Shown one piece after another: positions 1 to 5,530 of a DNA stretch of 5,762 nt. Origin of the DNA: CAMLDH01 sp966250375. Lineage in GTDB: Bacteria; Pseudomonadota; Gammaproteobacteria; Burkholderiales; Burkholderiaceae_D. The notes under the pieces were generated by a model. That model saw nothing but the letters and a program-made list of their open reading frames with translations. It was not told the DNA's origin and made no database searches. The stretch spans positions 1 to 5,762 of the forward strand of contig CBINHE010000165.1 of NCBI GenBank assembly GCA_966250375.1, in the 5' to 3' direction. Numbering within the stretch: the stretch's first letter is position 1; every line of letters starts with the position of its first letter. A program made the translations under genes and the position numbers.

Positions 1-1401
1 GCAGATGTTACGGGAATAAAATTGAGTTTCATATTTGTGTATAACCCTATGGCCCTAGGCTTGATCGCCTTGGCTGGATACAGTTTTGTTGGCATGGTCA
101 TGGTTAGATTTGACGTTGCCTTGATGCGCCTTGCGAAGGAGGAAAACGCTGCGGAGCGAAAATACCAGTCCAAACTGCTGGATTTTCTCGGCAATATCTC
201 AACCATCATGTCCTTCCGCATGCAGGACAGCTCGAGCCGCCTGGTAGACGAAAGACTAGGCAAAGTCTTCGTGCCGGCACGCAAGAGCATCACTCTGGTT
301 GAGGTCAAGTGGTGCATCGCCGACCTGTTCAGCGTGGCGCTCACCTGGGGACTTGTTGCCGCAGCGGTATGGACGAGTAACCGCAACGGCGCAATCCTGA
401 TTGGCGGGATATTTCTTGTTCACCAGTATGCGCAGCAGGCAAGGACGGTCGTTCTTGCCGTAGCGGACAAATTCCAGACAGTGGCACGTGCCCGTACCGA
501 TCTGGCAAGCGCGAAAGCGATCTGGATCGCGACTGACCACCTCACATCCGGTTCTCCGATTCCGCAAGATTGGCAGAGCATCGACGTGAGCGGTTTGTGC
601 TACGAGCACACCGCTGCTGATGTCATTGACCCCAATACTACTGGCTCTGGCACGGGGAGCAAAACCACCCATGCAGGGTCAGGCTTGAAGAAGGTTTCCA
701 TTACGCTTGGACGCGGAGACCGCATCGCCCTTGTCGGCCCCAGCGGCGCAGGGAAAAGCACGCTGATGCGTGTGTTGGCTGGACAGTACAGCCCGAACGA
801 ACTGCGTATAGAAGTCGACGGGAAGCACTACCCGACCACCCTGCACCTCGGCAGCATCGCCACGCTCATTCCACAGGAAGCCGATGTGTTTGATGCCTCC
901 ATCCGGGACAACATATCGCTGTCGGGCGAGCACAGCGACATCGAGATCAGCGAGGCAGTCCATGTGAGTGCCTTCGACGCCGTCATGGCCGATATGTCAT
1001 TGGGAGTAGATATGCCCCTGTCGGAGTGCGGTTGCAACCTCTCGGGCGGCCAGCGCCAGCGACTTTGCCTTGCAAGAGGGCTGCTTGCCGCGCGGGGAAA
1101 TTCCCTCGTTTTTCTGGATGAACCGAGCAGCGCGCTTGATCCGATCACCGAGGAAACCGTATTCGGACGGATCACCGCGGCATTGCCTGACGCCTGCATT
1201 GTGGCCTCCATTCACCGAATGAACCTCCTGCACCACTTTAACAAGGTAGTGTTAATGGCAAACGGCCAGATCCAGGATAGTGGCACGGTTGACGAGCTGT
1301 TGCGCCGGCAGCCCGCATTCCAGGAAATGATGCGGCAGCATGGCCGTGATCAAAGTACGGCTGCGACACAGTCCATGAAGCGGACCGTTATAACGGAGTA
1401 G
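1..1401 (+). CDS. ABC transporter, permease/ATP-binding protein (type I exporter), 5' end outside window
   Basis: This is the C-terminal 466 residues of a type I ABC exporter half-transporter, an inner-membrane pump that couples ATP hydrolysis to substrate export. The frame is open to base 1, so the TTG at 22 is not the real start. Full members are usually about 550-650 residues, so the first membrane helices are missing. Visible hydrophobic segments lie near bases 20-110 and 320-430. The ATPase domain is complete: A-loop Tyr at 601-603, Walker A GPSGAGKST at 736-762, Q-loop Gln at 874-876, signature LSGGQ at 1039-1053, Walker B ending in LDEP at 1114-1125, D-loop SALD at 1129-1140 and H-loop His at 1213-1215. 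All catalytic residues are present, so it should be active as a dimer. A Gly/Ser/Thr-rich stretch at 628-684 lengthens the segment between A-loop and Walker A. The substrate cannot be told from the sequence. Confidence 0.93.
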   Translation, partial: ADVTGIKLSFIFVYNPMALGLIALAGYSFVGMVMVRFDVALMRLAKEENAAERKYQSKLLDFLGNISTIMSFRMQDSSSRLVDERLGKVFVPARKSITLVEVKWCIADLFSVALTWGLVAAAVWTSNRNGAILIGGIFLVHQYAQQARTVVLAVADKFQTVARARTDLASAKAIWIATDHLTSGSPIPQDWQSIDVSGLCYEHTAADVIDPNTTGSGTGSKTTHAGSGLKKVSITLGRGDRIALVGPSGAGKSTLMRVLAGQYSPNELRIEVDGKHYPTTLHLGSIATLIPQEADVFDASIRDNISLSGEHSDIEISEAVHVSAFDAVMADMSLGVDMPLSECGCNLSGGQRQRLCLARGLLAARGNSLVFLDEPSSALDPITEETVFGRITAALPDACIVASIHRMNLLHHFNKVVLMANGQIQDSGTVDELLRRQPAFQEMMRQHGRDQSTAATQSMKRTVITE

Positions 1402-1506
1402 AACCACGCGGGCCGCTAAATCGCCCCACTACTGCCGTTCGATCTTCTTGAAAGCGGACGCTAACCGCGCTACTCAGCCCAATATCAAGCGTCGACAAAA
1501 TTGTAC

Positions 1507-1525
1507 AAAAATCATGCTGATTTTT
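1507..1525. repeat. AT-rich perfect inverted repeat upstream of the lipoprotein gene
   Basis: AAAAATCA (1507-1514) and TGATTTTT (1518-1525) are exact reverse complements around a 3-base TGC loop. The 8-bp palindrome TTGTACAA (1501-1508) abuts the left arm. The repeat lies between the ABC gene and the lipoprotein gene. It could be a weak terminator for the former or an operator for the latter. It lacks the GC-rich stem of a strong terminator. Confidence 0.4.
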
Positions 1526-1546
1526 AGGAAGCTCGGATTCGTTATG

Positions 1547-1552
1547 TAGAAT
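1547..1552 (+). promoter_or_regulatory. Possible -10 element for the lipoprotein operon
   Basis: TAGAAT matches five of six bases of the sigma-70 -10 consensus and sits 35 bp before the start codon at 1588. No good -35 hexamer is found 16-18 bp upstream (the 17-bp position reads TTAGGA), so an activator would be needed or the site is fortuitous. The 186-bp gap after the ABC gene makes an independent promoter here plausible. Confidence 0.25.
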
Positions 1553-1587
1553 ATGCCGTTTTATTTTTTCACTCAGGGAATCTAACA

Positions 1588-2289
1588 ATGCCAACAATGA
1601 AATTTCGCTTCGGCTTTATCATTGCAATCTTCGCCGTTTTGTTAAGCGGCTGTGCAACGGTTATGCAAGAACCCGTTCAGCTCACTGCAAATACATTCGG
1701 CTCAAAAGGCGACCGAATAGGGGTTGCAATGACTTCTCTGCCGAAAGTCGATACCCATATGCCTGGCGCAAACTGTCTTCTCTGCATAGCAGCTGCCTCA
1801 ATCGCCAACGCCAAGTTAACCGATCATACGAGGACGCTGCCTTATGAAGATCTGCCGAAACTTAAGAACGATATGGCAGAACTGCTTCGCAAGAATGGCG
1901 CTAATGTGATGGTGATCGCGGATAGCATTGACATCAAGGCCTTGCCGGACTACAGCACCAAGGGCCAGAACATTGCAAAGAAAGACTTTTCTTCACTGAA
2001 GAAAAAGTACGACATCGACAAGCTAGCCATCATTGACATTACCACTCTGGGCATGCGGAGAACTTATTCATCATATTTCCCTACGAGCGATCCTAAAGGC
2101 GTTCTACAGGGTACCGGCTATATCGTTAATTTGAACAATAACGCCTATGAATGGTATCTCCCCGTGGATGTCACCAAGAGCGCGGACAAAAACTGGGATG
2201 AACCGCCGAAATTTCCAGGCTTGACCAATGCGTATTTCCAGGCACTGGAAATCGGCAAAGACAGCTTCCTTAAGCCCTTCACCAATTAA
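1588..2289 (+). CDS. Conserved lipoprotein with lipobox LSGC
   Basis: Predicted lipoprotein of 233 residues. A lipoprotein signal peptide is clear: basic Lys5 and Arg7, hydrophobic core at residues 8-19, then lipobox L-S-G-C with the lipidated cysteine at residue 22. An AGGGAA ribosome binding site at 1575-1580 lies 7 bases before ATG 1588; the in-frame ATG at 1597 would also keep the signal. Residue +2 after the cysteine is Ala, not Asp, so outer-membrane sorting is expected. The mature part is alpha/beta-like, with Cys62 and Cys65 close together, a block ending in IDKLAIIDITTLGMRR and a C-terminal block rich in Pro, Trp and Gly. From memory this resembles a family of uncharacterised proteobacterial lipoproteins; no activity is known to me. 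It is probably co-transcribed with the exported protein 62 bp downstream, ahead of the terminator at 3324. Confidence 0.9.
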   Translation: MPTMKFRFGFIIAIFAVLLSGCATVMQEPVQLTANTFGSKGDRIGVAMTSLPKVDTHMPGANCLLCIAAASIANAKLTDHTRTLPYEDLPKLKNDMAELLRKNGANVMVIADSIDIKALPDYSTKGQNIAKKDFSSLKKKYDIDKLAIIDITTLGMRRTYSSYFPTSDPKGVLQGTGYIVNLNNNAYEWYLPVDVTKSADKNWDEPPKFPGLTNAYFQALEIGKDSFLKPFTN

Positions 2290-2324
2290 TCTCCCCATCG
2301 CCCGCGCGTTGCCAGTCGACGCTC

Positions 2325-2343
2325 GGTTCGTTATCACGAAACC
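2325..2343 (+). repeat. Imperfect inverted repeat just before the second gene
   Basis: GGTTCGT (2325-2331) can pair with ACGAAACC (2336-2343) around a TATC loop, with one bulged A. It ends 8 bases before the ATG at 2352 and occupies the place where a ribosome binding site would be expected. It could modulate translation of the second gene or be chance. Confidence 0.3.
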
Positions 2344-2351
2344 ATTTTCCT

Positions 2352-3293
2352 ATGACACTGCAATCATTAAAAACCATATGTATGGCAGCAAGTGCTATCG
2401 CATCCATGATTTTTTCATTCACGGCAATGGCGTGCAGTGACATTCAACACGATCAACACAAGATTGACTTGTGTAACAAAGACGTGAGCTGGTTCCTGCG
2501 GGTACCCAAAGAGGAAAAAGTGGTGTATCAGGGCGTAGCCAATTTTGACGAGTCTGACACACGCTCCTCGTCAATGTTGTATCCGGCCCCTAATGTGGCC
2601 GGGTTTGTGGGAGCGGTGCTCGCTCATGGACTTATCATCGGATCAATGAAGAACGGTCAGAAAGATAAAATCCAGAATGCGGCCGACAAGGTATTAATTC
2701 CTTATCAGGAGGTATTGAACAACTACAAGCATAAAGAGTTGATGCAGCGCGGACTGGAAAAAATGTCGGCAGCGGATCGTAAGCGGCTCGTCGAGTTTTC
2801 AGAAAAAACCGAGGGCGGGTGGCTCATGGAAAGCGCACCGATATTCTCAATGACGCAAGATCAAAGCGCTATCGTCCTGGACAACGTGGTATCGATCTAC
2901 TCATCCGCCACTCCATCGACCGCTGTATATCAGAAGGCCGTGAGGGTAATTTCCCAGCCAAAGGACGAAGCAGATCTCGTGAGTTATTGGACGGCGAATA
3001 GCGGGAGCAAACTCAAGGAAGAAAGCGCCGGACTCTTTGCCGAGTCTTTGGAAATTGTTCTGAATGACGCCGCCAATGACGCAGATAAAAGTACCAATGT
3101 TTACAAAACCATCCGGTATCTCGAAGGCCATACAGAGAAGATGGAACGTGGGCAGTTGATCAGCGAGCGCTGCGATCGTCGGATAATCAAAACGTTAAGG
3201 GGCGCGCTCATGTCCATTCCCGCGAAACAAAACACCTCGACTGCATCCAGCCCGCAATGCGGTGACACATCGATCAGCCTGAATCAGGAGTAA
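2352..3293 (+). CDS. Exported protein of unknown function (periplasmic or lipoprotein)
   Basis: Protein of 313 residues with an N-terminal export signal: Lys7, a hydrophobic stretch at residues 9-26 and the cleavage-like sequence AMA just before Cys28. This fits signal peptidase I cleavage after Ala27; because Cys follows at once, lipidation is possible, but the lipobox (A-M-A-C) is poor. The mature protein has four cysteines (28, 41, 274, 303) that could form disulfides in the periplasm. Residues 81-99 are Gly/Ala-rich and hydrophobic and may be a membrane-interacting segment. The rest is mostly helical and charged. The start is the first ATG in frame and preserves the signal; no Shine-Dalgarno sequence is visible, so coupling to the upstream lipoprotein gene is likely. 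The pair probably forms one transcription unit and may act together in the envelope. I do not recognise an enzymatic motif. Confidence 0.85.
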   Translation: MTLQSLKTICMAASAIASMIFSFTAMACSDIQHDQHKIDLCNKDVSWFLRVPKEEKVVYQGVANFDESDTRSSSMLYPAPNVAGFVGAVLAHGLIIGSMKNGQKDKIQNAADKVLIPYQEVLNNYKHKELMQRGLEKMSAADRKRLVEFSEKTEGGWLMESAPIFSMTQDQSAIVLDNVVSIYSSATPSTAVYQKAVRVISQPKDEADLVSYWTANSGSKLKEESAGLFAESLEIVLNDAANDADKSTNVYKTIRYLEGHTEKMERGQLISERCDRRIIKTLRGALMSIPAKQNTSTASSPQCGDTSISLNQE

Positions 3294-3323
3294 TGTCCTT
3301 GCATAAGGTGTAACGAGAAAAGC

Positions 3324-3353
3324 AAAACCGCCGGTCCACATGGCCGGCGTTTT
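3324..3353 (+). terminator. Rho-independent terminator after the lipoprotein/exported-protein operon
   Basis: The stem pairs AAAAC (3324-3328) with GTTTT (3349-3353), GCCGG (3330-3334) with CCGGC (3344-3348) and CC (3336-3337) with GG (3342-3343). C3329 and T3335 are bulged and the loop is ACAT. The GC-rich stem flanked by A and T tracts, 30 bp past the stop at 3293, fits a terminator that may work in both directions. Confidence 0.75.
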
Positions 3354-3435
3354 CATGTCTGCAACTATGGACAGATCAAAACACGATCGCAATGTGACTC
3401 GCGCAACATGCCAGAATGTTGATGGGATCAGCAAG

Positions 3436-3478
3436 GGTGCGCTACGCGCACCGATTCGGAGAACAATTGTTTGCGCAA
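3436..3478. repeat. Cluster of three short palindromes
   Basis: GGTGCGC and GCGCACC form a perfect 7-bp inverted repeat around TAC (3436-3452). It is followed by the perfect palindrome AACAATTGTT (3462-3471) and by TTGCGCAA (3471-3478). The first is like the REP-type palindromes scattered in proteobacterial intergenic regions. The cluster lies just downstream of the recognisable part of the DUF3313-like fragment on the minus strand. Confidence 0.45.
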
Positions 3479-3515
3479 GAGTATAACGAGGTCCGAAGGG
3501 GAAAATGGTGTGTGG

Positions 3516-3690
3516 AAGATAGTCCACGGATCTGTCGATAAAAAGCATGACACCTTCGCGGTCGGGTGCAGACTTCAGTTGTGAGTAGTCGCCAAGAAAG
3601 CCAGACGCTTGCCTTCCGGGATGCCGGCTGTGGCGGCACTGGCGCCCGAGGTTTCAGCAACTCCCAGGGTTTGCGCGGCACCCGAAGTTT
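3516..3690 (-). pseudogene. Frameshifted remnant resembling the N-terminal part of a DUF3313 lipoprotein
   Basis: Read on the minus strand, 3608 down to 3516 encodes ASGFLGDYSQLKSAPDREG followed by a VMLFIDRSVDY block. From memory this matches the conserved beginning of mature DUF3313 proteins, a family of uncharacterised bacterial lipoproteins. Directly upstream, about 3690-3609 reads in a different frame as a low-complexity Gly/Ala/Ser/Thr-rich stretch (starting PQTSGAAQTLGVAETSGAS) that looks like the linker after a lipobox, so an indel probably separates the two. Past 3516 the similarity disappears and no signal peptide is found. Intact members are around 200 residues or more, so this is a fragment and not a working gene. 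A profile search was not possible, so the family call rests on recognition of the motif. Confidence 0.45.
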
Positions 3691-3706
3691 GCGGGTAAAA
3701 ATCAGG

Positions 3707-3784
3707 ATGGCTTATTTTGGAACTGTTTGTTTTTTCATGTTACTAACAACGATTCTAGTACTGCAATTACTGACGCCGCCATAA
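3707..3784 (+). CDS. Very short hydrophobic ORF (25 aa), doubtful
   Basis: The ATG at 3707 opens a 25-residue peptide, nearly all hydrophobic (core FFMLLTTILVLQLL), ending Pro-Pro before the stop. It would be a single membrane-spanning segment. The only purine-rich sequence (AGG) touches the start codon, which is too close for a normal ribosome binding site. It lies in a region of gene debris, so it may be chance. Its even hydrophobicity is the sole reason to list it. Confidence 0.15.
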   Translation: MAYFGTVCFFMLLTTILVLQLLTPP

Positions 3785-3922
3785 AAACAAGAAGTGGCTT
3801 CGTCACACATCGCGAATCAGTGCTCTTCCTTCCCTGCAACTGAATTTATGCTATCCAGAACTTAACTCTCAAACTCAGTAACCGCGTATGAATCATTGAG
3901 AAATCAAAATGCGGAACCGGAA

Positions 3923-4126
3923 ATGAGGAAAATAAAAAAGATGAACTTTGCGATGCTCCACTCTTCCGAGCGAGCGCGGCAGAGATTAAATTTGTTTCGG
4001 GATGATATGAAGACGGAAGCGGAACTGGCTGCTCAATTTTCTTCGCATGCCACCTCCCAACAAGAAAAGGATGATCATGATAAAAACGAGTACATTCCAC
4101 GCACAGCTATCCAACGTCTGCGTTGA
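3923..4126 (+). CDS. Small charged hypothetical protein overlapping the LRR gene start
   Basis: ORF of 67 residues from ATG 3923, with GGAA at 3913-3916 six bases upstream; ATG 3941 is an alternative start with GAGGAA 10 bases upstream. The peptide starts basic (MRKIKK), then has a probable amphipathic helix (about residues 12-35) and a highly charged, Gln/Asp/Lys-rich tail. It has no cysteine, signal peptide or known motif that I recognise. Its last 50 bases overlap the LRR gene in another frame, an arrangement that permits translational coupling. It might be a small accessory partner (type III chaperones are often small and precede effectors, but are usually about 100-150 residues and acidic), a leader ORF, or chance. 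I cannot choose between them. Confidence 0.35.
   Translation: MRKIKKMNFAMLHSSERARQRLNLFRDDMKTEAELAAQFSSHATSQQEKDDHDKNEYIPRTAIQRLR
4065..4070 (+). promoter_or_regulatory. Ribosome binding site deciding the LRR gene start
   Basis: AAAAGG lies 6 bases before ATG 4077. The same sequence touches ATG 4071, and nothing similar precedes ATG 4047, so 4077 is preferred. The site is inside the upstream small ORF, so ribosomes translating that ORF would pass through it. Confidence 0.5.
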
Positions 4127-5390
4127 TTCTGATAGACCTCTTTTGATAATTGGAACGAGGAATGCACCGCCGCGATGGGTCGGCGCCTTGGAGAACTGGT
4201 GCCGTAATGCGCCTAAGCAAGAGCAATCGAACAGAGTGGAAGCGGCAAAGCGAGTGCTGCAACAATACGCCGATCCCAAAAACAGTACGTTGGATCTATC
4301 CAGGATGGCGCTTACAGCGCTCCCGCCGGGCTTATCGCATCTCGCAAACCTTCAGGAACTGAATATCAGCCAAAACCCTGGTTTGCAGAGGCTTCCGGAC
4401 GATCTGGGTAGATGCCTCACGTTGCGCAGCATCGACGCTTCATCCTGTTCGATCAGTGAATGGCCCGCATGCTTGTCCAGACTGCCTTCACTCGAGACGC
4501 TGCTGCTCGACGACAATCCCGGCCTGCGTGTTTTTTCCGACCAAATCCGGCGGTGCTTCGCGCTCGAAAACCTGAGCATGGAAGCAACGATGTCCCGCGA
4601 TTTTAACCATCCTTCGATCCGCCCTCTCCTGTCTGAAGACGACGCCCGGGGACGCGCCATTGTGCGAAGCGCTCCGCCCTCTCCTCGACAACTTCATGAC
4701 AACGTCCAGACAAAAAGTGCCTCGGCGTCGCTCTCCAAGTTGCTTGGATTCCGTAAGGCGCACCAGCTCGATAAGGATTTTGGCTCGCTTCAGTGGCCTC
4801 GTGACGATCCGGGCTTCCCATCTATCAAGCCTTGGGAATTCGATGCCGCCGGCGCACCATTGATGCTTGACGACCGTATTTTTGTTCCGGATGAAAAAGG
4901 CCATTTTGTGAATCTTGCCGCTTTACTGGATTTGGAAAAACTCAAGACAGGTGAAAAGCTATACATGTGGTCTGTCAGCAAGTTGGGCCGCCTCATTATT
5001 TCCGAGGAAAGAGAAATAAGTGTTAATACCCCCAATGGCGAGGAACAAAAATATATCGGACACCCCTCTCTGGTAGGTGGGGGGCAAGCCCGGATCTCGG
5101 GTGAACTGTGGTTCAAGGCCGATCCGAATAATCCATCATCAGGAAAGTTCTACATCAGCAACGAGTCGGGGCGCTTCTCCACGTTTACTGACCGCAACGA
5201 GTCGCAGTTGATAAGAGTAGCGGGACTTTTCCGAAAAGCCGGGCTTGCTGTAGAAACCGCCGTATACAAAAAATCCGGGAAGCAGCTGCGACCGGTCTCC
5301 GGTTTGCAACATCCAACCGAGATGAGGAGGCAATCCTTCCAGAGAAAAACAACAGCACCGAAGGGCTTGCGCCCGCATCGGCCGCGCTGA
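4077..5390 (+). CDS. Leucine-rich repeat protein, candidate type III secretion effector, probably frameshifted at its 3' end
   Basis: Protein of 437 residues as read. The start at 4077 is chosen because AAAAGG (4065-4070) is 6 bases upstream; ATG 4047 and 4071 are in frame but poorly placed. No signal peptide is seen. Residues 31-60 (W-x6-W, then an NR-x-EA helix) resemble the helical segment before the repeats in IpaH/SspH/SlrP-type effectors. Residues about 70-168 hold four or five LRRs of 23-24 residues (LDLSRMALTALPPGL, LNISQNPGLQRLP, LLLDDNPGLRVF). A Ser/Pro-rich linker (about 170-240) leads to a second domain (about 258-397) with an IGHPSLV...SGEL...NESGRF pattern like a C-terminal domain of polymorphic-toxin and effector-like proteins, recalled from memory. 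There is no NEL ubiquitin-ligase domain. From residue 400 the frame turns Arg/Pro-rich and is probably out of frame. LRR proteins of this kind usually bind host proteins; secretion is inferred, not shown. Confidence 0.8.
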   Translation: MIKTSTFHAQLSNVCVDSDRPLLIIGTRNAPPRWVGALENWCRNAPKQEQSNRVEAAKRVLQQYADPKNSTLDLSRMALTALPPGLSHLANLQELNISQNPGLQRLPDDLGRCLTLRSIDASSCSISEWPACLSRLPSLETLLLDDNPGLRVFSDQIRRCFALENLSMEATMSRDFNHPSIRPLLSEDDARGRAIVRSAPPSPRQLHDNVQTKSASASLSKLLGFRKAHQLDKDFGSLQWPRDDPGFPSIKPWEFDAAGAPLMLDDRIFVPDEKGHFVNLAALLDLEKLKTGEKLYMWSVSKLGRLIISEEREISVNTPNGEEQKYIGHPSLVGGGQARISGELWFKADPNNPSSGKFYISNESGRFSTFTDRNESQLIRVAGLFRKAGLAVETAVYKKSGKQLRPVSGLQHPTEMRRQSFQRKTTAPKGLRPHRPR

Positions 5391-5530
5391 TCACGAGTTT
5401 GCCCAGGCAAAATGAAGTCACGCTGCTGCAATACAAAGATGTCAACGATGGCCGTGCTCTTTCACCAGTTGCGGTTTCGCCAGTTCAAAAGCTTTTATCT
5501 CTCCTGTGCAGTGCGGTTTTTACGGGCTGA
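5268..5530 (+). pseudogene. Out-of-frame C-terminal extension of the LRR protein (about 85 codons)
   Basis: From the A6 run at 5268-5273 the frame one base earlier stays open to the TGA at 5528-5530. It encodes a balanced, protein-like sequence: an Ala-rich start (REAAATGLRFATSNRDEEA), an acidic/Asn-rich middle, then LITSLPRQNEVTLLQYKDV and a hydrophobic end (KLLSLLCSAVFTG). The annotated frame over the same bases is Arg/Pro-rich to 5390, then Cys-rich after the stop, as expected of a wrong frame. The extension has no start codon placed to make it a gene of its own, so it is best read as the detached C-terminus of the LRR protein. Adding one A to the run joins them into about 484 residues. 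Confidence 0.6.

Larger units (their letters stand above)
3294..3922. other. Gene-poor stretch with remnants
   Basis: About 630 bp without an intact gene that I can support. From left to right it holds the terminator at 3324-3353, a palindrome cluster at 3436-3478, a minus-strand DUF3313-like fragment at about 3516-3690, a tiny hydrophobic ORF at 3707-3784, and about 140 bp of AT-richer sequence before the next ORF, where a promoter for the LRR locus would be expected but no convincing -35/-10 pair was found. The longer open frames here have compositions typical of chance frames. Confidence 0.6.

Noticed and set aside
256..1236. Several minus-strand ORFs opposite the ABC gene
   Set aside because: They are antisense to a clearly coding frame with intact ATPase motifs and have no motifs of their own.
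1388..1597. Minus-strand 69-codon ORF in the spacer before the lipoprotein gene
   Set aside because: It starts at a TTG inside the lipoprotein gene, spans the expected promoter and has no ribosome site or recognised motif, so it is most likely a chance frame.
3719..3746. GGAACT-N15-TTACTAA, similar to an HrpL-type hrp box
   Set aside because: The second half matches the CCACNNA consensus poorly, the first half has one mismatch, and the site is more than 350 bp from the LRR gene start. It is not enough to claim HrpL control.
3294..3922. Insertion sequence or transposase remnant in the gene-poor stretch
   Set aside because: No transposase motif, paired terminal inverted repeats or target duplication was seen in any frame.
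3913..3940. GGAACC at 3913-3918 as the first half of an hrp box
   Set aside because: No CCAC-like second half occurs 15-16 bases downstream; the following bases are A-rich.
4047..4076. Earlier start at ATG 4047 for the LRR gene
   Set aside because: No ribosome binding site precedes it, whereas AAAAGG is well spaced for ATG 4077. It is not excluded.
4800..5390. NEL-type ubiquitin ligase domain after the LRRs
   Set aside because: The region is too short for an NEL domain and lacks its Cys-x-Asp catalytic motif; no cysteine occurs in the C-terminal domain.
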